Notes under the pieces: generated by a model
What the model was told of the DNA's origin: nothing
The model's input: only the letters and a program-made list of their open reading frames with translations
The model's database searches: none
Assembly: GCF_037975245.1 (NCBI RefSeq)
Contig: NC_092579.1
Location: 17,679,678 to 17,743,677 of the forward strand
Direction of reading: 5' to 3'
DNA: 64,000 nt
DNA from: Apostichopus japonicus
Taxonomy: Eukaryota > Echinodermata > Holothuroidea > Aspidochirotida > Stichopodidae
Position numbers and translations under genes: made by a program
In this document: positions 15,101 through 24,671 of the stretch, one piece after another
Numbering within the stretch: position 1 is the stretch's first letter
Layout of the letters: each line of letters starts with the position of its first letter

Positions 15101-18100
15101 CGGAGAACTCTGAGACGGTGTCACAGGAGATGTAATCTTCTTTGACTCCTCTTCTTCCTGTAGATGCATTCAACAGAAAACATACTGTAACGAAACGCCG
15201 GCATCGAAGACAAACAATCCTGCTAGAGACATGTGATGCTCTACTACTAGTGGCATATTCCCTAGGGGGAGTGAGGGGGGGGGGAAGAAACTACAGCACC
15301 AATTAAAGCACTTAACCCGACAATATAAAGACATGAAATGAAGAATATGTGGATACAAAACATCAATAATATCATTGAAAACCTCAAAGACTTCCACACA
15401 AAGCACTTCTAACATCATCCGTATGAAACATGAGGATTTGGATGTTTGGTGTAAATATGGATGCTACTGTTACTGTAGACCTACAGCAGAATTGCAAGAA
15501 CAGGAAAGGCAAGTGTTCAGCTACTTGGGGTACATACTTAGAGAAAAACTTATCACATCTCACTCTTACCAAAATCTGTGCCCTCTTAAGCTTTTTTCAA
15601 GATCAAACATACTAATCAGTCCATTACTCTAGAATTAATCAGTTTATTTATTATTAATTTATTAAAAACTTCAACCAAGTCGGACTGCAACCTCTCACCT
15701 CATTTTTCAAATCTGGAAGTACCAGACTATCTGCTATCATGTGGATGTCAGGCATTATAACCAGTGTGTGTACACAATGATCCTTCGATCTATTACTAAA
15801 CATGTCCATTGTGATTACCCCCCCCTCCCCCCTCAAAATGGTGCCTATAAGGCTACAATGCTCACACTGTTAGCTTTGACGGTTTCATCTTCCTCATCGT
15901 CACTGTCCAGCAGTCTCCTCATCTTCTTCTTTGGTGTTTCATCCTCATCTTTCCCTGAGCCTCCATTAATAGGCTTCAAAGGGGATCTTTCCACCTTGTC
16001 ACTGAAAGTAATTAAATATGATAAATGAAAGAATTGGTGAATATCAAAAGCATCGATAAACGATAAATGCATTAGATCGACGATTGAGGAAAGGGCTCAG
16101 CCATGTACACTGTTTACTTGTTATCAGAAATATTTAACATAAAAAGGGAAAAGAGGGAAAAAAAGGGAAAAAAGGTTGTTGGTGAGGAAGAAGTGGTTGG
16201 CACAGAAAGACAGAAATTGAAATAAGAGCAGCAGACTCTGAGTAGTTTGTACCATCACATTCTCATCTGAAGAATATGCAAATAAGCCAGATCAAGTCAT
16301 GTACAAGTGCTGTTTACTTGTTATCAGGAATATTTGGACACATAGCATATAAATGTATGTTCAAATCAATATGAAAATATTGCATTCTGTACAGTACGAG
16401 CATGGCCACTTGATAAGATCTCACTTGCAAGTGATGACTAAATGTGCTTTACCTATTTTCGACAGCCTTTTCTTTTTCTTGGGCAGCTTTCTGCCTCGGG
16501 CCGAAGAAAGACCTGTTAGAAAAAGGAGACATAAACATGTATGAGAAATATATACTCTAGTTCTGCTCATTGACAGAATACCGAGCGTTATGAATAGTTT
16601 ACTTCGTTAATACGATTTTTTAACTAACGTTAGTCTTATCCACAGTGTCATTGCAGAAAGCCTGAAGGCCAGCCATCTCTAGTGTACAGTCGGAGTAAGA
16701 CACTGAAATTTTGTTGCAGCAAGAAATTTGCAGTATCGTCAACCAGGCTAGCTAGGAGATTTTCAACAGAAATGGATTTAAATACTGTGGTGGATGTCAA
16801 ATGATTGCAAATGTGGTTTAGGATTAAAAGTTTAATCTTCATGCAAAAGAAAAGTCTTAATAAATAACAACATTAGTATAATAGCAACCTCTGTGTACAC
16901 TTGCAATAGATTTCTGCATGAAAAATTTTCACCAGCTAAATTATGCAACACATTTGGCCAAGTTGATGTCAGGTTTTGAAAGGGAGAATTGTCATTTCTC
17001 AATATAACACATTGTTTGTGCCAACTTCAGCAGATTTGGCCAAACATCGTTTCAGTCTTGGCAAGTCTGGTAACCCCGGCTGGTCTTTGATATAGGCTAC
17101 GCCATTTATAACAGACCCATGATCTACAGTACTCACTTTCTTCAAAATTTCAATACTGAGAGCTTTTTTGATCAATGCTTTAACTTTTCTAGGGAGGTTT
17201 TCAGTCCATGGCAGTCTCAAACTTAAGCCTAAGTTCAGGGGAGTTACCATTGGGTGGGGGGCAACCTAACAGGGCACAAATTCACCTCTTTTCCTTCAGG
17301 ATGTAAGTTAGAACAACTATGGGACCAACTAGCTTTGTTGAGACCGACTTCAATACATACAACTTTTCCTTTTTAGTGTGCTAATAACAGTTATTAATAT
17401 TAACTGTTATTACTAGAGCAGAGTTCAGGGGAAAGGACAAAGTCCCCAGAGGCTGCAGCATATTTACATATATCACGGAATGATGGCGATAGAATGATGG
17501 CGCTGATCAAGAGCGACACGGTCACTAGAGCTCTCCTGTTTTTAATGTTATTTCATGTCGTCATTTCATCTGTATCGTCCACTTTCCTGCAATATTCCAG
17601 AGAGGATTTATTACGACTACGCCAGGATCCTTTCTCGCAACCCGACGGTTTCGGACTCAACGAAAGTCAATTTTCTGTGGACTGGCCAACCGATGCCCCT
17701 TGGAATGAGCCTAAGCCTAACGTTAGGCCTACACGTAAGCGGGGCAGGAGAGGTGGCAAACTAGTAAAACTTCGTCGCAGACATCAGAACACTCCAGTAC
17801 CTAGTATTATCTTAGTGAACGTGCAGAGACTTTTCAACAAGACGGGTGAGTTATTTTCGAGAATCGCAAACTTCCGTGATTATGCCGACTGCAATGTGTT
17901 TTGTTTAACTGAAACCTGGCTCACCACAGATCACCCTGACTGTATATTGCAACCACCGGGGTTCACAATCTATCGACATGATCGGGATCGACAGATTACG
18001 GGGAAGTCTCAGGGCGGTGGAGTTTGCTTCCTCATCAACAATAATTGGTGTAAGGACGTAAGGATAATTTCCCAAGGAACCACCCCGGATATGGAACATA

Positions 18101-21100
18101 TCATGATCAAGTGTAGGCCGTTCTACATCCCCCGTGAGTTTTCATCAGTGACTCTGATAGCGGTTTACATACATCCTCGCGCCGATGCAACCATAGCAAC
18201 AGAAAGCCTGCGAGGGATGATTTCCAATTGTGAGAACTCCGACCCAAACACGTTGTCTATTGTTGTGGGGGATTTTAATCACGCTAATCTGAGGAACTCA
18301 ATGCCCGAATTGAAGCAGCATGTGACATGTCCCACTCGCGGCAACAACATCCTAGATCACTGTTACTGTAAAGTAAAGAATGTATACAAGTCAGTCCCGC
18401 GAGCTGGTATCGGTAACTCTGATCACAACACAGTGCTACTTATCCCTATTTACAAACAAGAGTTGAAGATAACGAAGCCAGTGAAAAGAACGGTCAAAGT
18501 ATGGACTCGGGAAGCGATCGATAAACTACAGGATTGTTTTGATGACACGAATTGGGATTTGTTCCAAGAGGATAATGATTTGCATTCATTCACAAATACG
18601 GTGACTGCGTACATCAAGTTCTGCCAGGACATTTGTATACCAACTAAGACTGTCACACAATACCCAAACAACAAACCGTGGTGTGACAAAGCTGTCAAAG
18701 CAAAAATAAAGGCCAAGGATGAAGCTTATCGGACTAAGACCACTGATCCAGATAGATACCACCTCGCCAAGTCTGACCTCAGGAGAGCCATTAGGAACGC
18801 GAAAAGAGCACAAAAGGAACTGATTGAGGAAAAGTTTGATACTGTAAACCCGAGAGAAGCATGGGCGAACATCGGGGAGATTACCAACTACAAAGGGGTG
18901 AAGAGGTCAGCGGATAGTGATGACGCAGAGCTGCCAGACAAGCTGAACGAATTTTATACGCGGTTTGACAAAGATAATAACAGCCAACCATCTCCAGCCA
19001 ACAACACAGATGTCACCGCGCCATTTGTCATCGATGTGACCTCGGTGAGGAACAATTTCAAACGACTCAACGAACGGAAAGCACCAGGACCCGATGGCAT
19101 CACTCCAAAACTGCTCAAAATATGCGCCGCACAACTCGCTGGCGTCTACACTGACATATTCAATTGGTCGCTGAGCACGTCAGAAGTACCCCGGTCATTC
19201 AAAGATGCCACCATAGTACCCATCCCAAAGAAGGGCAACGTATCTGGCTTGAACGACTATCGACCGGTCGCGCTTACATCTGTACCGATGAAAACATTTG
19301 AACGTTTTATCCTTTCTTTTATCAAATCACTTTTACCCGAAGGTTTTGATCGCTCGCAATTCGCCTATCGCACGAACAGATCGGTTGAAGACGCTATTTC
19401 TATATGGTTACATGGGACCCTGGCTCACCTGGAGAGGAATTGTTCCTACGCCCGCGTACTTTTTATCGATTATAGCTCAGCTTTTAACACTATTATTCCT
19501 TCACAGTTACATTTTAAATTATTGGAACATTTGAAATTCCCTCCTTCAATTTGTAATTGGATCCTGGATTTCCTTCTGGAACGCAAACAGACTGTGAGGG
19601 TCGGTAACAATTATTCAGCGGCTGTCGTTCTCAACACGGGCACCCCACAGGGGTGTGTACTTTCGCCACTGCTGTACTCCCTGTTCACACATGATTGTGC
19701 AGCCGTCCACCCAAACTCGCGGATCATCAAATTTGCAGACGACACCACAGTGACTGGCCTGATCACAGATGACGATGAAAGCCACTACCGTGATGAGGTA
19801 AACCTTCTGGTGAACTGGTGCCACGATAACAACTTAACTCTTAATGTGAACAAAACCAAGGAACTGATTGTGGACTTTAGGCGGAACAAAAATACAAAGG
19901 ACCCTCTGATCATAAATGGTTCTGCTGTGGAGCAGGTGCACACATTTAAATTATTAGGCACATTCATTATGGACAATTTGTCTTGGAATGAAAATTCACA
20001 TGAAATATTGAAGAAGGGACGTCAGAGACTATTCTTTTTACGGACTCTTAAATCTTATGGTGTTAGTGATTTTATTTTAGTGAATTTCTATCGTGCAATT
20101 ATAGAGAGTATTTTAACTACAAACATTTTAGTCTGGTTTAGTCGTGTGAGTCAGAGGGATCTAGGGAAACTTCAGTCAGTTATCAGGAGTGCTGAGCGTA
20201 TAATTGGCACTAGTCTACCGTCCCTCCATTCACTGTATCAGGAGCGAGCACTGAGGCGTGTAGACTGTATTATGAAAGACCATTCCCACCCAGCATTTGT
20301 GCATTTCAATGTCCTTCCCTCAGGAAATAGATTACTAGCTTTTAGAGGTTCGAAGCGTTTTACCAACAGTTTTTATCCATCTGCAGTGAAGATTTTCAAT
20401 GCGCATCATAGTCGCTAACTTATTTATCACTCCCTGTATCTTATGTCTTATTTGTTCTGAATTCTGTTTTATTGACTTAGCGCTCTGTTTATCGTACAAG
20501 TATACATTTTATGGTTCTTGCCGTACATATTTCTTATCATTCGTACTTTTTTACATCGTCACTTTTATCGCAATGTTTTTATACCATTGTCGATAGCCTA
20601 CCGGTATTTATTACTCATGCAATATCACTTTTTATATGTGTTTCATCGTTTTGCGTTTCAATTTCATGTCTGTTTTAGAGCTCTTGTGTTTTGAACAATT
20701 TCCATTGTATTTTTATGCATGTGGCTGAATAAACCATCTATCTATCTATCTATCAGAAACAGGATTTACTAGTAAAAGTAAAACGGGTCCAAGGAGAAAG
20801 TTCCTGAAAGTTGCAGCATTTTGAAATATTTCGTGCTATGAAATGAGGTTACATTATGAGAGAGAGGAAATCAATATCTCTACAACGCATTTAAATCCCT
20901 AGGGGGGTCCAGGTCACCATTGGAACTTGGAAGCTGAAATAATACTTTGTTTCATTATTTTATAATTCATAGGTGTAACTGTGTAAGACCATGCTGAATT
21001 CGGCTAGAATTTTGGAATCGACTTGGCCGACTGCACCTCTCTCTCGTCAATGTCTAAAACAAGACTAGCCTAGGCTAGAAACTAAGTTAGGCTAGCGTAG

Positions 21101-21221
21101 GTTACCCTGTGAATAATGTTACTTGGTATGTTAACGTTAGGCCTACAGTGTAATGTAACTTTGTAAGCCTAGGCAAGGCTTATTATATTAAGAAAACTTA
21201 CATGATTGAGCGCTGGGCCAT
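110..21221 (-). CDS. LIG1: DNA ligase I, 20 exons, C-terminus outside window
   Basis: ATP-dependent ligase that seals Okazaki fragments in the nucleus. Exons in coding order: 21202-21221, 16453-16512, 15866-16001, 15022-15157, 14475-14572, 13197-13329, 11937-12190, 11424-11512, 10734-10820, 9642-9871, 8680-8744, 8207-8308, 7379-7455, 6716-6801, 5405-5489, 4573-4774, 3462-3644, 1925-2020, 840-984, 110-192. They sum to 2367 nt (789 codons) with all phases consistent. The PIP box QRSIMSFF (residues 3-10), split by intron 1, recruits PCNA. Residues about 11-300 are charged and disordered. The DNA-binding domain follows (about 310-580), then the nucleotidyl transferase domain with KYDGER (catalytic Lys613), DSEAVAWD (Glu666), EGLMVKT (765-771) and the motif V lysine at 789. 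The OB-fold domain lies past the left edge. Exon 4 (gtcggt), exon 7 (gtttga) and exon 20 (gttcgt) have weak donors. Identity is secure; the N-terminal exons rest on splice signals and phase. Confidence 0.95.
3410..3432. repeat. Perfect 23-bp palindrome in LIG1 intron 17
   Basis: CGATGTCTTAA and its exact reverse complement are separated by a single T. It lies 30 bases past the exon 17 donor, in the intron. Function unknown. Confidence 0.7.
8985..9557 (-). mobile_element. Decayed 3' end of a non-LTR retrotransposon
   Basis: Minus-strand reading gives a broken reverse-transcriptase C-terminus in two frames: [10 protein letters not shown] (within 9310-9504), then [21 protein letters not shown] (within 9245-9430). 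This is the usual HNTRQ...W N-L..F+..L ending of CR1/Jockey-type proteins. On the minus strand it ends in an A-rich tail with AAATG repeats near 8990-9010. A sequence of about 30 bases starting GCCCATTAATCCTA flanks it on both sides (8960-8990 and 9559-9588), fitting a target-site duplication. It lies in LIG1 intron 10. Confidence 0.65.
9541..9642 (-). repeat. Duplicated LIG1 exon 10 donor region
   Basis: The segment around the true exon 10 donor (caggtatagaatcc on the minus strand, at 9630-9644) recurs downstream in the intron as caggtatagcatcc (9541-9554). Both copies are followed by the same AT-rich stretch ending in GGAAATAATCATC. The copies are separated by the GCCCATTAATCCTA segment. 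The true copy also carries a (TA)n expansion at 9604-9630. The second copy is a decoy donor. Confidence 0.6.
10301..10560 (+). repeat. Two-copy imperfect tandem repeat in LIG1 intron 9
   Basis: GGTGCGTTTGACTGGCA at 10301 recurs as GGTGCGTTTCACTGGCA at 10416. Each is followed by a related tail containing GACCAG-TCTCGG, a CTACG block and AGAAAATAGCA. The units are about 115-140 bases. The GC content is higher than the surrounding intron. No coding function seen. Confidence 0.6.
13437..13650 (+). mobile_element. tRNA-derived SINE, copy A
   Basis: The head resembles a tRNA gene: GTGTTAGCTCAGTGG (box A) and AGTTCGAGTC (box B), with GGAGTG and CACTCC able to pair as an acceptor stem. A shared body of about 140 bases follows, with TTGACAATTGACAATTCAT and GAGACTGACTTCGGTCAG. 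The same head and body recur at 52204. It lies in LIG1 intron 5 (13330-14474), antisense to the gene. Confidence 0.75.
14172..14463 (+). repeat. 33-bp minisatellite beside LIG1 exon 5
   Basis: Nine units of a 33-base sequence containing TACTTTGTGATGTCATCAG and ACATTAATTAGA, one of them shortened by 11 bases. The array begins about 11 bases past the exon 5 donor. Because 33 is a multiple of three it stays open in the exon 5 frame for several units (unit about [11 protein letters not shown]) before a stop. Confidence 0.85.
16104..16334 (+). repeat. Short direct repeat in LIG1 intron 2
   Basis: A block of about 40 bases with TGTTTACTTGTTATCAG and AATATTT occurs at about 16104-16143 and again at 16297-16334. 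The sequence between them includes an A/G-rich run. No function seen. Confidence 0.5.
17382..17412. repeat. Perfect 12-bp inverted repeat just 5' of the LINE
   Basis: TAATAACAGTTA and its exact reverse complement are separated by 7 bases. The hairpin lies about 80 bases upstream of the LINE start codon. It may be in the element's 5' leader or may be older intron sequence; the 5' end of the LINE is not defined. Confidence 0.6.
17413..20756 (+). mobile_element. Near full-length non-LTR retrotransposon in LIG1 intron 1
   Basis: The element lies antisense to LIG1 inside its 4.7-kb first intron. It has one long open ORF, a 3' UTR of about 320 bases with an AATAAA signal near 20728, and ends in a run of TCTA tetranucleotides (about 20737-20755). 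A short microsatellite tail is common in CR1/L2/Rex1 elements. I found no clear target-site duplication and the 5' boundary is a guess. An undamaged ORF points to a recent insertion. Confidence 0.85.
17494..20418 (+). CDS. LINE polyprotein: AP-type endonuclease plus reverse transcriptase
   Basis: This 974-residue ORF encodes the copying machinery of a non-LTR retrotransposon. The N-terminus has a hydrophobic run (about 13-29) like a signal peptide and then a basic stretch (about 81-97). The endonuclease spans about 103-320: NVQ near 109, [19 protein letters not shown] and a terminal SDHNTV. The reverse transcriptase spans about 510-780: [29 protein letters not shown] (about 657), [18 protein letters not shown] and the catalytic FADDTT (about 747). 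The C-terminal tail with [13 protein letters not shown] and [12 protein letters not shown] resembles Rex1/Babar elements of the CR1 group. No stop or frameshift is present. The exact clade is from memory of motifs and should be tested by phylogeny. Confidence 0.93.
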   Translation: MMALIKSDTVTRALLFLMLFHVVISSVSSTFLQYSREDLLRLRQDPFSQPDGFGLNESQFSVDWPTDAPWNEPKPNVRPTRKRGRRGGKLVKLRRRHQNTPVPSIILVNVQRLFNKTGELFSRIANFRDYADCNVFCLTETWLTTDHPDCILQPPGFTIYRHDRDRQITGKSQGGGVCFLINNNWCKDVRIISQGTTPDMEHIMIKCRPFYIPREFSSVTLIAVYIHPRADATIATESLRGMISNCENSDPNTLSIVVGDFNHANLRNSMPELKQHVTCPTRGNNILDHCYCKVKNVYKSVPRAGIGNSDHNTVLLIPIYKQELKITKPVKRTVKVWTREAIDKLQDCFDDTNWDLFQEDNDLHSFTNTVTAYIKFCQDICIPTKTVTQYPNNKPWCDKAVKAKIKAKDEAYRTKTTDPDRYHLAKSDLRRAIRNAKRAQKELIEEKFDTVNPREAWANIGEITNYKGVKRSADSDDAELPDKLNEFYTRFDKDNNSQPSPANNTDVTAPFVIDVTSVRNNFKRLNERKAPGPDGITPKLLKICAAQLAGVYTDIFNWSLSTSEVPRSFKDATIVPIPKKGNVSGLNDYRPVALTSVPMKTFERFILSFIKSLLPEGFDRSQFAYRTNRSVEDAISIWLHGTLAHLERNCSYARVLFIDYSSAFNTIIPSQLHFKLLEHLKFPPSICNWILDFLLERKQTVRVGNNYSAAVVLNTGTPQGCVLSPLLYSLFTHDCAAVHPNSRIIKFADDTTVTGLITDDDESHYRDEVNLLVNWCHDNNLTLNVNKTKELIVDFRRNKNTKDPLIINGSAVEQVHTFKLLGTFIMDNLSWNENSHEILKKGRQRLFFLRTLKSYGVSDFILVNFYRAIIESILTTNILVWFSRVSQRDLGKLQSVIRSAERIIGTSLPSLHSLYQERALRRVDCIMKDHSHPAFVHFNVLPSGNRLLAFRGSKRFTNSFYPSAVKIFNAHHSR

Positions 21222-22242
21222 GATGATATATGACTGGTAATGTTAACGCCGTTCGTGCAACAAAACTTCCTCCAATTACACCTATGTTCGCTTAGTATTA
21301 GTCCAACGTTGCTAATTTGAGGTAATTTCTATTTTATGAGCGTTTCTGCTACATTAGGCATTCTACAGTATTGCACTCCGATTGCTACTGCATACCAAGT
21401 TTCCATTCACTTACGTGCAGTTGTTGCTGTTTTGATTAATAGCGCATTGTGTGTACTGTGAATTTCGTAAACCGAAGTGGAATTTCGCGCCATATTGTAT
21501 AAAATTTGGCGCGAAATAGAGGGAGCTGTACCTCTATTGAGAAACCGGACAGTACGAACAAACAATAGTCACCTATTTCCCAAGCAGCCTACGTTATCAC
21601 AGTTACATTTATTGAACTGCTATACATGTTCTCAATCCAATAGATTCACACAGCAGCAGGTTTCGGTATTTAATAAACAGCAACCTGCTCTGGTGCGATT
21701 TGTATTTTAATCTTTTCTAACAAAATGTTTGCTAATTAGTAAACCGGTAGTGTATGAAATTTCAACATTCGACACTGAGGCTAAATACCGAATTTTTGTC
21801 TTTTATAACAAATTTCGATTTTGCTTGATATTTTTCATACAAAAATAAAAATTTTTGGACAGTTTTATTTCAAACTGTTGGATTTATTCTTCAAATTTCG
21901 ATTGTACGTATGCATGTATTTATGTATTTTAGATCCTCCTGCAAGCAGGAACTCGCGATTGTAGGCATAGTACGGGTAACGAAAGTTACTGTTGAATGAT
22001 TTCAGTATTTTCGATAGCTTAACTTTAACGGTATAAAGATAGCATAAAAACTGATCATTTGACGGTAATTGGTTGTTATTCTTTCCACGTACTGTTAAAG
22101 TCGGGCATTTCGGTTGTTGTGCAAATAATGCTTGTTCAAATCTTAGATAATAACCTCAGCTGCACCCCTCCAGCACCAAAAATAAAAAGGACGTGCCCCA
22201 CGTGAATATAGTGAAAAGTCGCTTATATGAACGCTTGCGAGT
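21222..22242. other. LIG1 upstream region
   Basis: No gene seen. Apart from the E2F-like pair, the stretch holds repeated words such as GTTAGGCCTA and TAGCCTAGG just inside the LIG1 5' end (about 21060-21180), then AT-rich sequence. It is probably the LIG1 promoter and 5' flank. Confidence 0.4.
21483..21516. promoter_or_regulatory. Paired E2F-like sites upstream of LIG1
   Basis: TTTCGCGCC (21483-21491) and TTTGGCGCGAAA (21505-21516) lie 260-300 bases upstream of the LIG1 start codon. The second reads as a near-palindromic E2F site on both strands. E2F is known to drive S-phase replication genes, LIG1 included, in animals. The two sites are 13 bases apart, so paired binding is possible. That they act on LIG1 is inferred from position and sequence only. 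Confidence 0.6.
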
Positions 22243-23353
22243 CACTTCGCCCAACAACCATTTCGCCCAACTGCCATTTCGCCCAACCAGCCTGGTCATT
22301 TCGCCCAACCAGCATGGTCAGTTCGCCCAACCGTGTTGGTCATTTCGCCCAACCGTGTTGGTCATTTCGCCCAACCGTGTTGGTCATTTCGCCCAACCTT
22401 ATTTTTACTAATATTCAGTCAGAATAATATTACTTTTTCTATTCCACCAGTTCAATTTGATTTATTTTGGGTAAGGTTACTTCGTAATAGGTAAATAAAG
22501 TGAGGTCCGCTCGATATCGATCGGAGTCTGAGCAGTTATTTCGGGTATAATGGGAGGATTACACTACTTTAGGCGTTTACGCATACAATGGAAGTTATAT
22601 TATTATACAAACAAAGGGGAATCGGTGTGGAATGAAATTCCCGACCGTTTACTATAAAACCTATCAAACCTAACCCCTAAAATACTGGTCCATCCTACTG
22701 ACTAACAATTCCGGAACGTTAAGTGAAAAACAATATATATATAAAACCCGTCCGTAATATTTATCAATATAATATTTATCAACCACATATGTAATCACAT
22801 ATGTAGGCCTAATCAATTTAACCACGACTTCAAGTTTCCTTAATACTCGGTTCGTATCCCGTAACGTTAACAATTCCCGACCGTTTACTATCAAACCTAT
22901 CAAACCTAACCCCTAAAACACTGATCCATCCTCAAGATTCCTTAATATTCGGTTCGTATTCTGTAACGTTTCCTTACTAAAGTTATACAAAGAAAAGGAC
23001 TTCAAGTTTCCTTAATATTCCTTAATATTCGAACGTTTACTATCAAACCTAACCCCCAACACACTGATCGGTCCTCAAGTTTCCTTAATATTCGGTTCGT
23101 ATCCTGTAACTTTAACAATTCCCGAACGTTTACTTTTCAAGTATCATATTTAATCAAGGTTGGGCGAAATGACCAGGCTGGTTGGGCGAAATGACCAGGC
23201 TAGTTGGGCGAAATGACCAGGCTGGTTGGGCGAAATGACCAGGCTGGTTGGGCGAAATGACCAGGCTGGTTGGGCGAAATGACCAGGCTGGTTGGGCGAA
23301 ATGGTAAGGTTGGGCGAAATGGCAGTTGGGCGAAATGGTTGTTGGGCGAAGTG
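22243..23353. mobile_element. 1.1-kb element with inverted tandem-repeat ends
   Basis: The left arm (22243 to about 22396) and right arm (about 23156-23353) are inverted relative to each other. Both open with CACTTCGCCCAAC, then CATTTCGCCCAACTGCC, then a run of 22-base units built on CATTTCGCCCAACC. The left inner units carry GTGTTGGT, the right ones AGCCTGGT. The core (22400-23150) is AT-rich and has its own repeats. No transposase ORF is present. This fits a non-autonomous DNA transposon with subterminal repeats in its ends. I could not find a clean target duplication. Confidence 0.6.
22640..23140 (+). repeat. Imperfect internal repeats inside the 1.1-kb element
   Basis: Blocks with GTTTACTATCAAACCTA, AACCCCTAA, ACTGATCCATCCTC and CTTAATATTCGGTTCGTAT recur about three times (near 22640, 22873 and 23035), in the same orientation, with drift and deletions. 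No ORF is present. Confidence 0.65.
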
Positions 23354-24671
23354 TCCTGCTTCCGTGTGAACTATACCACGCTGTCCCGCTCCCCACCCCA
23401 AGTAAGTTTAATTCTGACGCATATAGTTAGACAATAACTTATAGGAACATAATTAGGTTTAATATTGTGCTTACAAGCTTGTAAATACTTGCGGTTTACA
23501 CATCCTACCCCCCCCCCCCTTGGGTCCATGCCTGCTGCTTTGACGAAGGGAGGGACGAACTCAAATCAAAATTATAAAAATATGCAGATAGGTTCACTGA
23601 GTTTTTAGCCTACCAGTGGCCCAAACGGTCGTAAAGAAAGGTCAACATTCTCCTAGGTAGATCGATAATGCTCTTCGTTCTGGATGTGGTGTCAACACTA
23701 ACTACACCAATTGGCAAAAAACATATTGGTATCGTTGTAAATACCCCCACTCCCCCCCCCCCCTTCCTCACCCCGAATATGATAGTTATGACCTTTCACA
23801 TAGAGAAGGGATCAAACAGTTCATAAATGAGTCTTTTAGCTCATTGTGGTAGATGAACATCCGTGAATTTTCGGTGGCTGAGTAAAATACCTTTCGAGAA
23901 ATTGAGCTCAACCATTTCACGGGGACGTTCTCAATGACTAAATCGGTAAATCCCACGTTTCTACCGATACTTTGGCAGTATCGTTTACTTCTTCAAAACA
24001 TCTCTGAAGATGATAAAGAATTGGCAGCGATTATTGGCCAATAGCTGTAAGGATCCTTCTGATATATCTATCTTGGATCTAAGCGACGTGGTGTTTTTGT
24101 CGTACACAGAACAAGATACTTTTATAGATACGTGACAATCACTATGCCAAGACTGTTAGTCAACACACCAGTTACCGTATCTTGTGCTTAGCCTACATGT
24201 CCCTTCTTACTAGGCCTAGTCATGGTACGTACATATAAGGCCGATTGTATATTATATGTTTTGTTAAAACGTTACGCACAGATACGTACAACGTGTACCT
24301 TCAACGAAAACCTGGAACTGTTTCAGACCTGGCTTGCTTTTTTTGGGGGCCACTATTGTTGAATACACGAGATCTGCTGCATGTTGAATTATCTTCTACG
24401 GTCGTGGCAACCTGGCTCTAATTTTTATTCATGCTGGTCAAAAGGAACCATCCGCTGTAGCTTAGCCCGGCGTTTACGTTACGACGTTAGCCTAAGTTAG
24501 CCTTACTTTAACATTGACTGAGATACATTACTACTACTAGTACTAGGGATAGGAAATTTTTGGTCTTATATTCTAATGTTACTATACTATCTAGGGCTAA
24601 AGTCGTAAGTTACGTGCTACTTCCCAAGCCGAATTTGATGTGACTCGAGTCGACTCAACTTGTAACCTAGA
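23354..24671. other. Region upstream of TVP23
   Basis: No coding exon is evident. It contains poly(C) runs near 23511 and 23752, and TAGGCCTA/TTAGCC-type words near 24190-24500. It probably holds the TVP23 promoter and 5' UTR. A rival start codon with donor ATG|gtacgt is at 24222. Confidence 0.4.

Noticed and set aside
16999..17250. 83-codon minus-strand ORF in LIG1 intron 1
   Set aside because: It looks somewhat protein-like, and another short frame follows at 16648-16842, but I found no family and no joining splice sites. It may be an old repeat fragment.
22193..22427. Open frames rich in HFAQP and SFRPT repeats (also at 23150-23401, minus)
   Set aside because: They are translations of the 22-bp tandem arrays in several frames, not genes. 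The regular repeats also recall a CRISPR array, but there are no unique spacers and this is an animal genome.
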